Below, piece by piece: positions 45,190-55,949 of a stretch of 64,000 bases of DNA (its first letter is position 1; each line of letters starts with the position of its first letter). The stretch is from contig CM069876.1 of the NCBI GenBank assembly GCA_036172665.1, positions 49,197,001 through 49,261,000 of the forward strand, read 5' to 3'. Origin of the DNA: Prosopocoilus inquinatus (taxonomy: Eukaryota; Arthropoda; Insecta; Coleoptera; Lucanidae). The translations under genes were made by a program, and so were the position numbers. The notes under the pieces are model-generated. The model was not told the DNA's origin and searched no databases. It worked only from the letters and a program-made list of their open reading frames with translations.

Positions 45190-46530
45190 TCGTTTTGGCG
45201 ATCACAAAGAAAATGGTACGTCCACCGTATATTAGCCCCGTTGCTATTACTGCTTTCTATTTACGTTTATCGAATTTCGACCGGTTGAGGCGTCGTTTTG
45301 GCGGCCACGAAGAAAATGGTACCTTCACCGTATATTAGCTCCCCGTTGCTATTACTGCTTTTTATTTACGTTTATCGAATTTCGAGCGGTCGAGGCGTCG
45401 TTTTGGCGACCACGAAGAAAATGGTACCTTCACCGTATATTAGCTCCCCGTTGGTATTACTGCTTTCTATTTACGTTTATCGAATTTTGAGCGGTGGAGG
45501 CGTCGTTATGGCGGCCACGAAGAAAATGGAATCTCCACCGTATATTAGCTCCGTTGCTATTACTGCTTTCTATTTACGTTTATCGACCTTGGAGCGATCG
45601 AGGCGTCGTTTTGGCGGCCACGAAGAAAATGTAATCTTCACCGTATATTAGCTCTCCGTTGCTATTACTGCTTTCTATTTACGTTTATCGAATTTCGAGC
45701 GGTCGAGGCGTCGTTTTGGCGACCACGAAGAAAATGGTACCTTCACCGTATATTAGCTCCCCGTTGGTATTACTGCTTTCTATTTACGTTTATCGAATTT
45801 CGAGCGGTGGAGGCGTCGTTTTGGCGGCCACGAAGAAAATGGGATCTTCACCGTATATTAGCTCCCCGTTGGTATTACTGCTTTCTATTTACGTTCATCG
45901 AATTTCGAGCGGTCGAAGCGTCGTTTTGGCGGCCACGAAGAAAATGTAATCTTCACCGTATATTAGCTCTCCGTTGCTATTACTGCTTTCTATTTACGTT
46001 TATCGAATTTCGAGCGGTCGAGGCGTCGTTTTGGCGACCACGAAGAAAATGGTACCTTCACCGTATATTAGCTCCCCGTTGGTATTACTGCTTTCTATTT
46101 ACGTTTATCGAATTTTGAGCGGTGGAGGCGTCGTTTTGGCGGCCACGAAGAAAATGGGATCTTCACCGTATATTAGCTCCCCGTTGCTATTACTGCTTTC
46201 TATTTACGTTTATCGAATTTCAAGCGGTCGAGACGTCGTTTTGGCGGCCACGAAGAAAATGGAATCTTCACCGTATATTAGCGCCCGTTGCTATTACTGT
46301 TTTCTATTTACGTTTATCGAATTTCGAGCGGTCGAGGCGTCTTTTTGGCGGCCACGAAGAAAATGGTATCTTCACCGTATATTTGCTGCCCGTTGCTATT
46401 ACTGCTTTCTATTTACGTTTATCGAATTTCGAGCGGTCGAGGCGTCGTTTTGGCGGCCACGAAGAAAATGGGATCTTCACCGTACATTAACTCCGTTGCT
46501 ATTACTGCTTTCTATTTATGTTTCTACGTT
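45190..46530 (+). repeat. 105-bp minisatellite, about 12-13 copies
   Basis: CACGAAGAAAATG recurs every 105 bp (a few 103 or 104) from 45206 to 46461. The unit contains GTTGCTATTACTGCTTTCTA, TTACGTTTATCGAATTTCGA, GTCGTTTTGGCGGCCACGAA and CTTCACCGTATATTAGCTCC. Because 105 is a multiple of three, open frames occur in all three + frames. Alternating sub-variants (GGCGACC/GGCGGCC) show higher-order copying. I do not treat it as coding. Confidence 0.88.
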
Positions 46531-47123
46531 CATATACGGTGAAGAACTTCCTTCTTCTCCGCCTTCGACCGCTCGAAGGTCGATAATGGTGTACCCCATC
46601 ATAGACCCCAGCTTGAAACTGAAACTTTCAACTTGAGCTTGCAGCGGGTTCCTCTGTGAGAAAACCAAGAAACCAGTAATTACAAACGTGGCCCACGCTT
46701 TACATCGCAACTGAATTACCTCTGTTTTTTAATGCAGATCCGGATAATCCGCTCGGAAGAATTTGCTCGAAACAAATCAGACGAGACTTTACCCGGTATT
46801 GGGTCGCGCTGCATGAGATTTTCTCTCGCCAAATTCATTCTTTATACTACTTTTGATTTTCCCGCCTCAAACTTCGTCTAATTGTTTTTACAACCTTCTT
46901 AAGAACCTTTTACGATTTGTGTTTCATTCAAATTCTTTAACTACTCTTCTTAAAATATCGCTTTTGAGTTTAGAATTTATTACATTTTTTTTTTATATTT
47001 ATGACATAACCTGCGCCCTGCGCATTGCTTATAGGCGTAATTTAAAGTAACGTAGGAAATACTTCTCATTTTTTGCGCGTAACTTCCCCCGACCCTCATT
47101 CTAAGAGAGATTCTTTGTTTCAG

Positions 47124-47865
47124 ATGTCTGCTGATCCCTAAAGTTGAGCCAGCGGCTAAGAAAACAACCCTATGCCGAATTTGCAATTCCGAATTTAAAT
47201 CTCACGCGTATTTGCGCAGACACATCTTGATACACACAGGCGAGAAGCCATTCAGCTGTAACCTTTGCGATTATAAAGCCCGAGAGCTCGGAAATTTGAA
47301 GCAGCACATGTTGAAGCACACCGACGCGAAGCCGTTCACGTGTGACCTTTGCGATTATAAGTGCCGAGATCTCGGAAATTTCAAAAGGCACAAGCTAACG
47401 CACGCCGACGAGAAGCCGTTCAGCTGCAACCTCTGCGATTATAAGTGCCGGCAGCTCGGATCTCTGAAAAGACACACGCTGATACACACCGGCAAGAAGC
47501 CAATCAGCTGTGACCTTTGCGATTTTAAGTGCCGAGAAGTTGGGAATCTCAAGCAACACAAGCTGAGGCACCACGTTGCGGAGAAGCCGTTCAGTTGTGA
47601 CCTTTGCGATTATAAAGGCCGTGACCTCGGCAATTTCAACAGGCACAAGTTGAGGCACGCCGACGAGAAGCCGTTCAGTTGTAGCCTTTGCGATTATAGA
47701 TGCCGACAGCTCGGATCGTTGAAAAGGCATATGTTAAGGCACAGCGGTATGAAGCCGATCAGTTGCGATCTTTGCGAGTACAGATGTCGAGAGCTCGGAA
47801 ATTTGAAAAGGCACATGTTAAAACATACCGGCGGAAAACCGCTCAGTTCTGATCGTTGCAATTGA
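47124..47865 (+). CDS. Z19: C2H2 zinc-finger terminal exon, 8 fingers in three-finger modules
   Basis: The acceptor GATTCTTTGTTTCAG ends at 47123. Its upstream sequence (CTAAGAGAGATTCTTTGTTT) is nearly the same as that of Z20. The exon encodes 246 residues: leader C-L-L-I-P-K-V-E-P-A-A-K-K, finger 1 C-R-I-C-N-S-E-F. Fingers 2-4 have helices ELGNLKQ, DLGNFKR, QLGSLKR. Fingers 5-7 repeat them as EVGNLKQ, DLGNFNR, QLGSLKR, and finger 8 starts a third round (ELGNLKR). The linker after finger 5 is H-H-V-A-E-K-P-F. The end P-L-S-S-D-R-C-N is a broken finger with its first Cys changed to Ser. Confidence 0.86.
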
Positions 47866-48980
47866 AGAGTAAAAGTAAAAAAGGGGCTGCGTGCCAATAA
47901 TCTTTGAAGAAAAAAGAGAAATTTGGCACAGAAATATTAATTTCAAGTGTAAAAGTTAACAGGACTTTTTGAAGAAGAAGAAGAATTATTAAGTCTGTAT
48001 GTTTGTATAATTTTTTTTTTGTTGTTACTGCATTTTAAACTTGTGTAGGGCTGTTTATGTAGTAGCATGTTCCCGTGCAGGGTGAAAAATAATTGTTAAT
48101 AATGAGTTTGTCTTTTTATTTAATATACAGGGTGTTTGGAAATTTCTGGTATAAAAAAAATTGGTTATTAGTGACGGTGGATTGAAGTCAACGGAAAAAA
48201 AAATATTCTAATAAAATTCCTTTAGTTTTCGAAATAAAAATTACTAAAAATTCGGCTAAAATTGTTGGTGCGCCACTGACTTAAGGTAACGAGCTGTCAC
48301 AACTCAGAACATTATTATTAATTACCGAAATGAATGGCGCTTACGCAAATGATGATGAGTTGACGATCTTGTTATGTGTTATTTTTTTTAGAAAAAAATT
48401 AGTTTCTTGGACTTCTTAGGATTTCCAAATGCCGCAGTTTTTTCTTGTACTAGCAATCTCCAAACACCCTGTATATTTAATCACTTTATGAACACCATAC
48501 CTCCGTAGCTCTTTTTTAGTTTACGAAATCTCCTTAGAGACCCTTTAATTATTAGTTTTAATCCTGTATATTATACTCTTTGTATGTCGATAGGGCACTC
48601 CAATTTTGAGAAAAAGTAGTTTTGATATGTGAACTGCATAGGGTAGGGCAAGGACATGTTGTTGCGGTAAGTTTGGAACGGGGACACCGTTAGAGCAAAG
48701 TACAATAAAAAATGTATGTATTAAAAAAAATAATAATGTACTTATTATAAATAATAGGAGTGTATCTGATCTGATTCGTTACGATCAAGGCTTTTAACTC
48801 CTCTAAATTATTTATTATTGTACTTTTTGTTTGTTTTTTTTTAAAGCTGCAAAATTTGAGTACAAAGAGATAAAATAATACTAATGGCGACACGCGAAAA
48901 TAGTTAAACATTTAACGTGCGAAATAGTTTTTTACGCGTGACTTTCCAACCCTGACTCTAAGAGAGATTCTTTCTTTCAG
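47866..48980. other. Spacer Z19-Z20
   Basis: No gene is visible. It contains an ACAGGGTG-ended TIR element (48124-48475) and the TTGCGGTAAGTTTGGAAC phrase near 48662 that also occurs near 30664. The final about 80 bases resemble those before Z19. Confidence 0.5.
48124..48475. mobile_element. 352-bp MITE, ATACAGGGTGTTTGGA ends
   Basis: The left end TATACAGGGTGTTTGGA is mirrored by TCCAAACACCCTGTATA at the right. The interior is AT-rich and non-coding. Confidence 0.7.
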
Positions 48981-50148
48981 AGGCGGCCAACCGATCCCTA
49001 AAGCTGAGTGGCCAGTGGCTAAGAAAACAACCGCATGCCGAATATGCAACTCCGAATTCAAATCGCGCGCGTACCTGCGCAGACACATCATGATACATAC
49101 GGGCGAGAAGCCGTTCACTTGCGATCTCTGCGATTATAAATGCCGAGAGCTCGGAAGTTTGAAGCAACACAAGCTGAAGCACACCGACACGAAGCCGTTC
49201 AGCTGCGACCTTTGCGATTACAAGTGCCGACAGGCCGGGCATCTGAAAGAGCACAAGCTGAAACACACCGGCGAGATGCCGTTCACTTGCGACCTTTGCG
49301 ATTACAGCAGTCGGAAGATTACGAACATGAAAAGGCACGTGTTAACGCACGCCGGCGGACAAAAGCCGTTGTTTACTTGTGACCTTTGCGATTATAAAAG
49401 TCGACAGCTCAAACGTCTGCAAGAGCACAAGTTAAAACACACCGTCGAGAAGCCATTCGGCTGTGACGCTTGCGATTATAAATGCCGAGATGCTAAAACT
49501 ATGAAACAACATGTTAAGTTAAAGCACGACGCCGCTGCGAAGCCGTTCGCTTGTGATCAGTGCGATTTCGAAAGCCGATACGTCAACAGCTTGAAACGAC
49601 ACGTGTTAACACACACCGACGAAAAGCCCTTCAGTTGTGACCTCTGCGATTATAAATGCCGAGAACACGGAAGTTTGAAACAACACGTGCTAACGCATGC
49701 CGACAGGAAACCGCTCGGCTGTGATCTCTGCGATTACAGGTGCCGGACCGTCGGGAATCTGAAAGTGCACAAGTTGAAACACACCGGTGAAATGCCGTTC
49801 GGCTGTGAGCTTTGCGATTATAGATGCCGAGAGCTCAGTCATTTGAAGCGACACAAGCTAAAGCACACTGACGAGAGACCGTTCGGCTGTGACCTCTGCG
49901 ATTATAAGTGTCGACAGGCCGGGGATATTAAAAAGCACATGTTGAAGCACACCGGCGACAAGCCGCACGCTTGTGATGTTTGCGATTATAAATGCCGCGA
50001 TTCCGGAACTTTGAATCGGCATAAGTTAACGCACACAGATGAGAAGCCGTTTGGTTGTGGTCTTTGCGATTTTCGATGCCGGCATCGCTCAAGCTTGAAG
50101 CCGCATATGTTAAAACACGCTGGCGAGAAGCCGCAAGGTATATCATAG
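48981..50148 (+). CDS. Z20: C2H2 zinc-finger terminal exon, 13 fingers
   Basis: The acceptor GATTCTTTCTTTCAG ends at 48980. The exon encodes 388 residues. The leader G-G-Q-P-I-P-K-A-E-W-P-V-A-K-K has one extra codon relative to Z11, with the phase kept. Finger 1 is C-R-I-C-N-S-E-F. Finger 4 is C-D-Y-S-S-R-K-I-T-N-M, followed by an expanded linker H-A-G-G-Q-K-P-L-F. Finger 6 has H-V-K-L-K-H spacing and linker D-A-A-A-K-P-F. Fingers 4 and 13 match Z12 fingers 4 and 12. The end A-G-E-K-P-Q-G-I-S is an interrupted linker. AATAAA lies at 50210-50215. Confidence 0.86.
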
Positions 50149-51282
50149 GATCAAATTCAAAGATTAATGAGTGCGTTGAACATTTTTTTTTTTTTAATTC
50201 AGAAACCTCAATAAAATATTAAACGCGTTTTCGATTTGTTTCATTTTTTTTTCTACTATTACCCTTCTTCCTTTTCATTTATTTCTTCTACTATAACCTT
50301 TATTTTTTTTGCGTTTCTCCCAAATTTTGGTTTTGGTTTTGATTTCGTTTTTTCTGTTTGCGCTGAAATTGTTTTTTTTTTGTAACTGTTGGGCAAATAC
50401 ATATTTTTAACAATAATAATAATTTATGTCCTTCGTTGCAAGATCACTTCGTCATAGAACATTGAATTAAAAAAAAAAATTGAAAGTAAGATAAAGGCAG
50501 CTTGTCGTAACAAAAGAAAAAAAAACTTGCAACCACACGGTGAAGTTTTTTATGTATACCTCTGTGTATGTGTCCCTGGGGGTCGTAACTTAGGACCCTT
50601 GCTGTTTGTATAATTTATTAGTGATTTGTTAATGTTTCTTAAATATTGAGCGTTTGCATTTGCAGTTGATTAACAAAAAAGAAAACAAAGAAGAACGTAT
50701 AATACATACTTTTTCATAAATTAAATTAAAAAAAAAATAAAATTAAATAAGTTTGCATTTGCAGTTGATTAACAAAAAAAAAAAAAACCAAGAAGAACGT
50801 ATAAATTCGTACGATACTTGATACTTGCTTGAAATGTCATAAGAAAGTGCGAATTCACTTTCAGGTCGACAATACAATTTTCTGCACGTGTATTATTTCG
50901 ACGGAGAGATTAGATTGCGTTCTCATTTGACCTTTCATACCAATGGTCTTCCTTTCCTCCTATTGGCCCGTGATACCGTCACGATGTTTTCGATTCCTGC
51001 ACTTTTCTGCCTAAAATACCTTAATAAAGTGTGAACTACCTTTTAAGTTGGCAACACAATTTTCTGCACGTGTATTATTTCGACGGAGAGATTAAATTGC
51101 GTTCACATTTTTGACCTTTCATGCCATTGGTCTTCCTTACGTCAGCTTTAATTCTGTTGGCTCGATGTTTTCGATGCGTGCATTTTTCTGCCTAAAATGC
51201 CACAATAAAGTGTGAATTAACTTTTAGGTTGGCAATACTCTTATGCATACCTATGAAAATTCTAAGCATTTCTTTGTTTCAG
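50149..51282. other. Spacer Z20-Z21
   Basis: No gene is visible. An AT-rich 3' flank contains a direct repeat of GTTTGCATTTGCAGTTGATT (about 50651 and 50751). From about 50830 a tandem pair of the TTATTTCGACGG element leads up to the Z21 acceptor. Confidence 0.5.
50831..51240 (+). promoter_or_regulatory. Tandem TTATTTCGACGG...CTTACGTCA elements before Z21
   Basis: Two units of about 182 bp share TTCTGCACGTGTATTATTTC, GACGGAGAGATTARATTGCG, GACCTTTCAT, GATGTTTTCGAT and AATAAAGTGTGAA phrases. TATTATTTCG lies at 50891 and 51073, and the second unit keeps CTTACGTCA. The same pair precedes Z25 and a diverged pair precedes Z17. A shared promoter or 5' region is possible but not shown. Confidence 0.45.
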
Positions 51283-52462
51283 ACTGCAACAGTTACCTGT
51301 GAATAAGAAAACAATCAGGTGCGGAGTATGCGATTCCGAATTTAAATCTCGCACGAACTTGCGCAAGCATGTATTAATACACACCGGTGAGAAACCGTTC
51401 AGCTGTGATCTCTGCGGTTACAAATGCCGACAGGTCGGGTGTCTGGAACAGCACGCGTTCACGCATGCCGAGAAACTGTTCAAATGCAACGTCTGCGATT
51501 GCGAATTCCAAACGGCCCGATCGCTGAAAAGGCACGTGTTGATGCACACCGGCGAGAAGACTCAGTTCAGTTGCGAGACTTGCGATTACAAATGTCACCA
51601 GCTCAGACTTTTGAAACTGCACCGGCTGAAGCACACCGACGCGAAACCGTTCGCTTGCGATCTTTGCGATTACAAGTGCCGACAGCTCGGAAGCTTCAAA
51701 CTGCACAAGTTAACGCACACCGACGCGAAGCCGTTCAGTTGTGACCTCTGCGATTATAAATGCCGACAAGTCGGACATTTAACGGTGCACAAGTTAAGAC
51801 ACAGCGACGAGATGCCATACAGTTGTGATCTTTGCGATTATAAATGCCGAAATTCCGGATACTTGAAGCGGCACATGTTAAGCCACACCGACGAGAAACC
51901 GTTCGGTTGTGATCTCTGCGATTATAAATGTCGATACCCCGGATACTTGAAGAAGCACATGTTAAGACACACGGACGAGAAACCGCTCGGCTGTGATCTT
52001 TGTGATTACAAATGCCGACACCTCGGAAACTTGAAGGAGCACAAGCTGAAGCACACCGATGAGAAGCCGCTGAGCTGTGAACTCTGCGATTTTAAGTGTC
52101 GGTATTTCGGAAGTCTGAAACTGCACAAGTTAAAGCACGCCGGCGAGAAGCCGTTCGGTTGTGATCTCTGCGATTATAAGTGCCGGGGGCTCGGTAATCT
52201 GAAAAAGCACAAGTTAAAGCACGTGGAAGAGAAGCCGTTTAGTTGTGACGTTTGCGGTTATGGATTTCGACAGCTCGAGAATCTGAAACAACACAGGCTA
52301 AAGCACACCGATGAGAAGCCGTTTGGTTGTGAGCTTTGCGATTTCAGGTGCCGGCATTACGCCAGCTTGAAACGCCACAAGTTAAAACACACCGACGAGA
52401 AGCAAGGCGGAAGTTTGAAACAACGTAAGTTAAAAACGCACCAAGAAGAAGCAGTGACGTAA
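51283..52462 (+). CDS. Z21: C2H2 zinc-finger terminal exon, 13 fingers
   Basis: The acceptor TTTCTTTGTTTCAG ends at 51282, preceded by ATGAAAATTCTAAG. The exon encodes 392 residues: short leader L-Q-Q-L-P-V-N-K-K-T-I, finger 1 C-G-V-C-D-S-E-F. After finger 2 comes the short linker H-A-E-K-L-F-K, then C-N-V-C-D-C-E-F and a lengthened linker T-G-E-K-T-Q-F before C-E-T-C-D-Y-K-C. Fingers 1-10 match Z25 almost one to one. The tail Q-G-G-S-L-K-Q-R-K-L-K is the helix of a 14th finger whose cysteines were deleted, then a frameshift. Z21 may be the parent of the 5' half of Z25. Confidence 0.86.
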
Positions 52463-53439
52463 CAATGGGGGGTGCAGTGGTAGCCTTGAAGTGAAGAAAT
52501 TAATTTTTTTTTTAACTTTTTTAATTTCCACGATCGTGAGCTGGTGAATGAGTTGCGATTGATTTCTAACCAAGTCGCCGCTCAGTGGTTCTAAAAATTG
52601 AATTTTAACCGAGACGTTAAAGTTACCAGAATTTTTATAAGTAGGTATATTATACTTTCAGAAATTGTGAATTATTTTTACCAACTATTAAAGAAAATTA
52701 ATTAATTAATTAAATTAAATTAATTAAATTAAAGAATTAAAGAAAAAAAGATGATTGCATTAGAGATTATAATTTTTTTAATTATGTAAGGGTCGCTCCA
52801 TCTGTTGTCCGAAAGTGGAAATTATTTTAGTCAAATTTCCTTCTTATAAATGCATTTCATCTTCATGTTCTCTCCAAAATCCCCGCCTTCTAACTTCGAA
52901 ATGATTCGCAATGATTTGAATCAGAATTTCAAAATTCGCTTCAAAAAATAAAGATCGAGGCGTGACAGGATTTATCGGAATTACCGCCATCTCTTGACCG
53001 AAAGGGAAAACAACTTTATTCACATTTCTCTTTTCCAGCCGACGTTCTCGGCAATAAAGTCTGCCTTTTAACTTCGCAATGACTTTAATTTCAAAAATTA
53101 AATTGAATCTAAAAATCTAAAAAAAAAAAATCAAATTGGGAAGGGATCGAGCGAAGCGCCGCCATCTCTGGACCAAAAACGAAAGCTACTGTTTTTTTTT
53201 GTTTTTTGTAATTTCAAACGGTAGATCATCGCGTTAACGTTGGCAGCATGTTGTTAAGGTAACCGCAACTTAAAACGGAACGGGTCACAGTGAATTATTT
53301 TTTAGTAGTTCAATTAACTATAACCGGACCTAATTGAGCACGCATGCGTCGACAAATTTTTGTGTACGTTGTTCGCAAACAAACCGCTATAAATAATCCG
53401 AGGCAGAAGAATTTCGGAAGTCGTAAAATGCGTGTGCAG

Positions 53440-53605
53440 GAATTTGAGAGGCCGCAAGCGATTACGATGTGTGGAATGTAACGCTAAATTTTCACGACGC
53501 GAGCGCCATCTCTTTGTTCACTTAACTTTATTTACCCAAAATGAAAGTAGCCCTAATCGAACTTTAAAAACCCAAGACGAAATCGAGTTTTCTTTTCAAA
53601 ATTAA
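53440..53605 (+). pseudogene. Z22: relic zinc-finger exon
   Basis: After GCGTGTGCAG (AG at 53438-53439) the usual phase gives N-L-R-G-R-K-R-L-R-C-V-E-C, then N-A-K-F-S-R-R-E-R-H and L-F-V-H, a complete conventional C2H2 finger with Phe at position 12. About 30 non-finger residues follow to a TAA at 53603-53605. No linker follows the finger. This looks like a decayed copy that kept finger 1 and possibly the acceptor. The polypyrimidine tract is poor, so splicing is doubtful. Confidence 0.55.
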
Positions 53606-53727
53606 ATTGAAGACAGAGTCCAAAACGTGACAGCGATAGAAAAGACAGAAATCATTCACAGCGCCATCTCTTGGCTAAAAGTAAAAAGCAACCCGTCAGC
53701 GTGACTACCAGTTACGCCACTGAGAAG

Positions 53728-53755
53728 AAGCCGTTCGGTTGTGACCTAAGTTGCG
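53728..53755 (+). pseudogene. Fragment of a finger linker
   Basis: GAGAAGAAGCCGTTCGGTTG then TGACCTAAGTTGCGG reads E-K-K-P-F-G-C-D-L-S-C. This is the linker and first cysteines of a former finger, isolated from any array. It is probably part of the same dead locus as Z22. Confidence 0.65.
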
Positions 53756-53796
53756 GACTGCTCCGTTGGATACATCGTTTGTTTTATTCAAGGTGA

Positions 53797-54610
53797 TAAC
53801 CAGAGAGAGGAATTTTTACGGGATTGCAACCGCAACGTTCAGTGTAGGCGGATTTATACCCGACTTCACCAACTGTACAGTTACTCAAAGATTAAATTTA
53901 TTTGTCAATTAGAATGTGCCATACAAGCAGAGAAATATGACATTGTAAACGTCAAAAAAATTAATCTTTTAATAACTCGTTGGCGAAATCGAGTATTAGC
54001 GTAATGTATCAATGCAACGCCCCCATTAAATACCTGCATGCATTTATGCATATACAGGGTGTAACTTTAATGAGGGGCCAAACTTCAAGGGCCGGCTCCT
54101 CACACCGAAATATGAAAAAAAGTTTATATAAACATAGGCCCGCAAACGCACAGTTTCTGAGATAAAACAAAAATCATCGTAGGCAGCCACGATTTCATAT
54201 TTGAGATCTCGTAACATTCCCGAACAACTTTCCCAAATAACATTTCCGCGTATCTTGAAAAATAAAGGTACTTTACTCTTACGTCGATTTCAAACATTTC
54301 GATCTCCTCGGTGTACGACGATAGGTATTTAGATTTTGACAAGTGCATTTTAGGTTTGGGTAGAAGCGGGAACTTTCGTAAAGAATAAATTTTTCTGTGA
54401 AATCGATAATAAAAAAGTTTCCCCAATTTTTTTTGCGGACCCTGTATCTCAGAAACTGTGCGCTTGCCGACATATGTTTATATGAACTTTTTTTCATAAG
54501 TCGACGTGAGAAACTAGCCCTTCACGTTTGTTTCCTCATGAAAATTACACCCTGTATATGCGACTATTTCTACCGTTGCAATCCCGTAAAAATTCCTCTC
54601 TCTGGTGATA
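53797..54610. mobile_element. TIR element containing a nested 508-bp element
   Basis: The outer arms are ATAACCAGAGAGAGGAATTT (left) and AAATTCCTCTCTCTGGTGAT (right), extending through CGGGATTGCAACCG / GTTGCAATCCCG. The ACCAGAGAGAGGAATT end resembles the ACCAGGGAAAAGAATTC family. An ACAGGGTG-ended element (54051-54558) sits inside. Confidence 0.72.
54051..54558 (-). mobile_element. 508-bp TIR element, copy 2 (nested)
   Basis: Same element as 30972-31478, inverted relative to it. It is bounded by TATACAGGGTGTAACTTTAA and ACACCCTGTATA. Its minus-strand open frame (54124-54426) keeps M-G-K-L-F-Y-Y-R-F and the same downstream order as copy 1. Confidence 0.78.
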
Positions 54611-55036
54611 CAAGTACGACAACATTACGATAAATATTTTTAAAAAAGTGTTCAAACGTTTAAACATGTAAGATTAGATATAAGAGTGCCTTGTTCTTTA
54701 CTTCTCTACCCAAGAAATGGAACACTTTGTATAGTAAGAAATAAATGTTCTACCTTATAAAGCTTGTAGATTAAATAAAAATCGAGTTTCGTTTTTTTTT
54801 CACCCCCCTTGAATATCTTCTTAGAAGCGCAAACTTAAATTCTGAGGCCATAAAATCCTCGGTCCTCATACAACAGATGTTCCTCTTGGAATAAGAGCAG
54901 GTCTGAAATATGTGCGTCTTTTAAAGTAGATACGATTTACTAAGGGAGCTTTGAGGAAATCTGTTTGTCACTTATCTCTTATGACTTTTATATTTTGAAA
55001 TAGATAAAATTAATTCTAATATATCCTTTGTTACAG

Positions 55037-55949
55037 ATGTGAAGGGATCCTGGACGTCAAACCGTCGAATAAGAAAACATTCGAGTGCCACATTTGCGAC
55101 GCGAAATTTAAATGTTGCAGGAATCTGCGCACGCACATACTGATACACACCGGCGAGAAACCATTCAGCTGCGACCTCTGCGATTATAAATGCCGGGAAC
55201 ATAAAACCTTGAAGAGGCACAAGATGAAGCACAGCGACGAGAAGCCGTTCACTTGCGACCTTTGCGATTACAAGTGCCGACACGTCGCAAGCTTGAAACG
55301 GCACGAGCTGAAGCACACCGCCGAGAGCCCGTTTACCTGCGACCTTTGCGATTATAAATGCCTGCACCGAGGCAGTTTGAAACAGCACAAGCTGACGCAC
55401 ACCGATGAGAAGCCGTTCAGTTGCGACGCGTGCGATTATAAATGCCGGCAGGCCGGGCACTTGAAAGAGCACAAGTTGAAACACACTAACGAGAAGCCGT
55501 TCGGCTGCGAGCTCTGCGATTATAAATCGCGACACCTCGGAAATATGAGACAGCACAAGCTGACGCACACTGGCGAAAAGCCGCTGGTTTGTAATCTTTG
55601 CGATTATAAGTGTCGACAACTGCGAAGTCTGAGAGAGCACAAGCTGAAGCACACTAATGAGAAGCCGTACGGTTGTGAGCATTGCGATTATAAGTGCCGA
55701 CAGCTGAGGAGATTGAAGCAGCACGAGTTAACGCACGCTAGTGAGAAGCCGTTCAAATGTGAGCGCTGCGGGTACGCATCCGTGTGCGCTGCGACTTTGA
55801 AACGGCATGTGTTAAAGCACACAGGCGAGAAGCGGTTGAGTTGTGACGTGTGCGATTATAAATGCCGAGCGCTCGGAGATTTGAACGAGCACATGTTGAA
55901 GCATTCCGACGAGAAACCAATCAAGTGCGAAAATGTCGATTTGCTGTAA
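55037..55949 (+). CDS. Z23: C2H2 zinc-finger terminal exon, 10 fingers
   Basis: The acceptor ATCCTTTGTTACAG ends at 55036. The exon encodes 303 residues: leader C-E-G-I-L-D-V-K-P-S-N-K-K, finger 1 C-H-I-C-D-A-K-F. Finger 9 is C-E-R-C-G-Y-A-S-V-C-A-A-T-L and finger 10 has helix A-L-G-D-L-N-E. Fingers 4, 5, 6, 9 and 10 correspond to Z25 fingers 11-15. The end K-C-E-N-V-D-L-L is a cut-off finger. AATAAA lies at 55968-55973, followed by a small hairpin AATCAC-GCTTCGCTT-GTGATT that also follows Z25. Confidence 0.86.

Larger units (their letters stand above)
43777..47123. other. Spacer Z18-Z19 with two tandem arrays
   Basis: No gene is visible. AT-rich 3' flank to about 44500, an A-rich array of about 126-164 bp units (44505-45165), a 105-bp minisatellite (45190-46530), then unique sequence leading to the Z19 acceptor. 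Confidence 0.55.
52463..55036. other. Spacer Z21-Z23 with a relic exon and nested transposons
   Basis: The first kilobase is AT-rich with TTAATTAATTAAATTAA runs and CGCCATCTCTTGACCGAAA phrases repeated near 52990, 53160 and 53665. Then come a relic finger exon (53440-53605), finger debris (about 53728-53755), a TIR element with another element nested inside (53797-54610), and unique sequence up to Z23. No intact gene is seen. Confidence 0.5.

Noticed and set aside
45064..46636. Several overlapping open frames of up to 220 codons on the + strand
   Set aside because: All come from the 105-bp minisatellite and overlap each other in three frames. There is no start context, domain or independent support.
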